Positions 63,216-64,000 of a stretch of DNA of 64,000 nt are shown piece after piece; position 1 is the stretch's first letter, and each line of letters begins with the position of its first letter. The DNA comes from an uncultured Flavobacteriales bacterium (GTDB lineage: Bacteria > Bacteroidota > Bacteroidia > Flavobacteriales > Crocinitomicaceae), in the NCBI GenBank assembly GCA_946479285.1, contig CAMLFH010000024.1, positions 1 to 64,000 on the forward strand. The letters run 5' to 3'. Made by a program: the position numbers and the translations under genes. The notes under the pieces are model-generated. The model did no database searches. It saw only the letters and a list, made by a program, of their open reading frames with translations, and had not been told where the DNA came from.

Positions 63216-64000
63216 TATCTCCCGGGATACAAGATCTTTCTGCCGGTTATAAAAAATGCGAAAAAGAATGCCACAAATGCTACTCCGGTCTGTGTCTGCA
63301 AGGTATCTTCAATCAGGAAAGAAAGCATGGTAATGACCAGAAAACCAGTCCACTCGAATGCATTTATTCTTAAGACTGCGGCAAGTTGAATGAACCACAA
63401 ACTGATGAAAGCAATAAAACAGAAGATTCCACCGGCAATCCAGGTAGTAAGGAATTGATTGTGCGTCAATAGAACATGATCGTCAATTTTCAACTTCGAA
63501 TGATTGATTTTATAAGCGTCTGCAAAAGATTGCCTCATATCACCAACTCCAACACCTGTGAACGGATGTGCTTTAATAATCGTGATTCCGGCTTTCAGAG
63601 ATTCTATTTTCTCCAGCAAAGATTTACCATTCGGATCTTCCATTTTATCTAATTGACCACGCATTCGGTACAATTGAGCAGAGATTCCTCCTTTAGCCAT
63701 TTCAACGGAAGCAAATCCGAGTTCTACATTGCGGATATCTTGTTTGGTCATTTTCTGAAAATCCAGCGAATCTTTCCGCAATCCTTTTGAAGTCATGTAC
63801 CTCCATAAAATGTTACGGATCGGGTTTCCTTTCAAATCAACACCGTTACGATAATTTACTTCAGATGATTCCGACCATTCTTTCTCCAATTCGCTGTCAG
63901 CGATAAAAGCCTGAACCGGATACCCGTTTTCCCAGTTCATTTTCTGAAGCAGATCAAAGCTGTATTCATTTCCATTTACTGTTTTCTTTCCATAATCTTC
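63215..64000 (-). CDS. O-antigen ligase/polymerase-like protein (partial, 5' end outside window)
   Basis: The frame is open to the window edge upstream of 63940 (EDYGKKTVNGNEY before the internal Met), so the start lies outside. The visible 261 residues contain a large soluble loop and a C-terminal membrane part (GGIFCFIAFISLWFIQLAAVL, then three more segments) with HPFTGVGVGDMR resembling the Wzy_C/O-antigen ligase region. It would act in surface polysaccharide assembly. Confidence 0.7.
   Translation of the reverse strand, partial: EDYGKKTVNGNEYSFDLLQKMNWENGYPVQAFIADSELEKEWSESSEVNYRNGVDLKGNPIRNILWRYMTSKGLRKDSLDFQKMTKQDIRNVELGFASVEMAKGGISAQLYRMRGQLDKMEDPNGKSLLEKIESLKAGITIIKAHPFTGVGVGDMRQSFADAYKINHSKLKIDDHVLLTHNQFLTTWIAGGIFCFIAFISLWFIQLAAVLRINAFEWTGFLVITMLSFLIEDTLQTQTGVAFVAFFFAFFITGRKILYPGR

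Overview
The window looks like chromosomal DNA of a Bacteroidota bacterium, probably Flavobacteriales. Signs are secreted proteins with type IX secretion C-terminal tails, a Bacteroidota-type promoter (ATTG-N19-TAnnTTTG), DUF4836-like proteins, low GC and few Shine-Dalgarno sites. Genus cannot be fixed from sequence alone; Fluviicola/Crocinitomicaceae is a guess.

Left accessory part (1-9.4 kb). A leftward arsenic operon runs arsR, DUF6428-like, a fused HTH plus arsenate reductase, acr3, arsO-like flavoprotein and a Cys-rich MerT-like membrane protein. Next come an HNH nuclease and a compact leftward cassette (XRE regulator, lipoprotein, GIY-YIG nuclease, protein with an R-x4-H HEPN-type motif). 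Palindromes with an AACTGCCCAC arm recur at 0.1-0.25, 8.1-8.3 and 18.4 kb; I saw none right of 31 kb.

Integrated element (about 9.4-31.0 kb). It has two divergent arms. The leftward arm holds a FtsK/HerA-type ATPase, putative DNA-binding protein and accessory proteins. The rightward arm holds a beta-rich capsid candidate followed by a strong terminator, more than ten small single-pass membrane proteins, a zincin, GH108-type muramidase, DUF2272-type hydrolase, WHy-like protein, patatin and a large serine recombinase whose 3' end runs into a tRNA-Arg(TCG). I see no terminase, portal, tail, relaxase or type IV secretion genes, so the best reading is a tailless, membrane-containing (PRD1/PM2/FLiP-like in concept) prophage. 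The other attachment site was not found.

Between the arms sits a four-gene cargo operon (14951-18305) with its own promoter and terminator. It resembles an ABC-three-component conflict system: a Bell-like effector, a second component, a middle component and a Rad50-like ATPase. The C-terminus of the effector and the N-terminus of the second component share a near-identical Asn/Gly-rich motif, suggesting amyloid-type coupling. This is the most interesting candidate system in the window.

Right of the tRNA (31-64 kb) is ordinary chromosome: VOC protein, SpoIIE-type phosphatase, Ppx/GppA, two large secreted proteins, a Gcr-type membrane protein, ileS (with an inserted palindrome), ECF sigma/anti-sigma, LD-carboxypeptidase, DUF4836-like pair, aldehyde dehydrogenase, OmpA-like protein, two-component system, DEAD-box helicase, fasciclin protein, MgtE and the 3' part of an O-antigen ligase/polymerase-like gene cut by the window edge.
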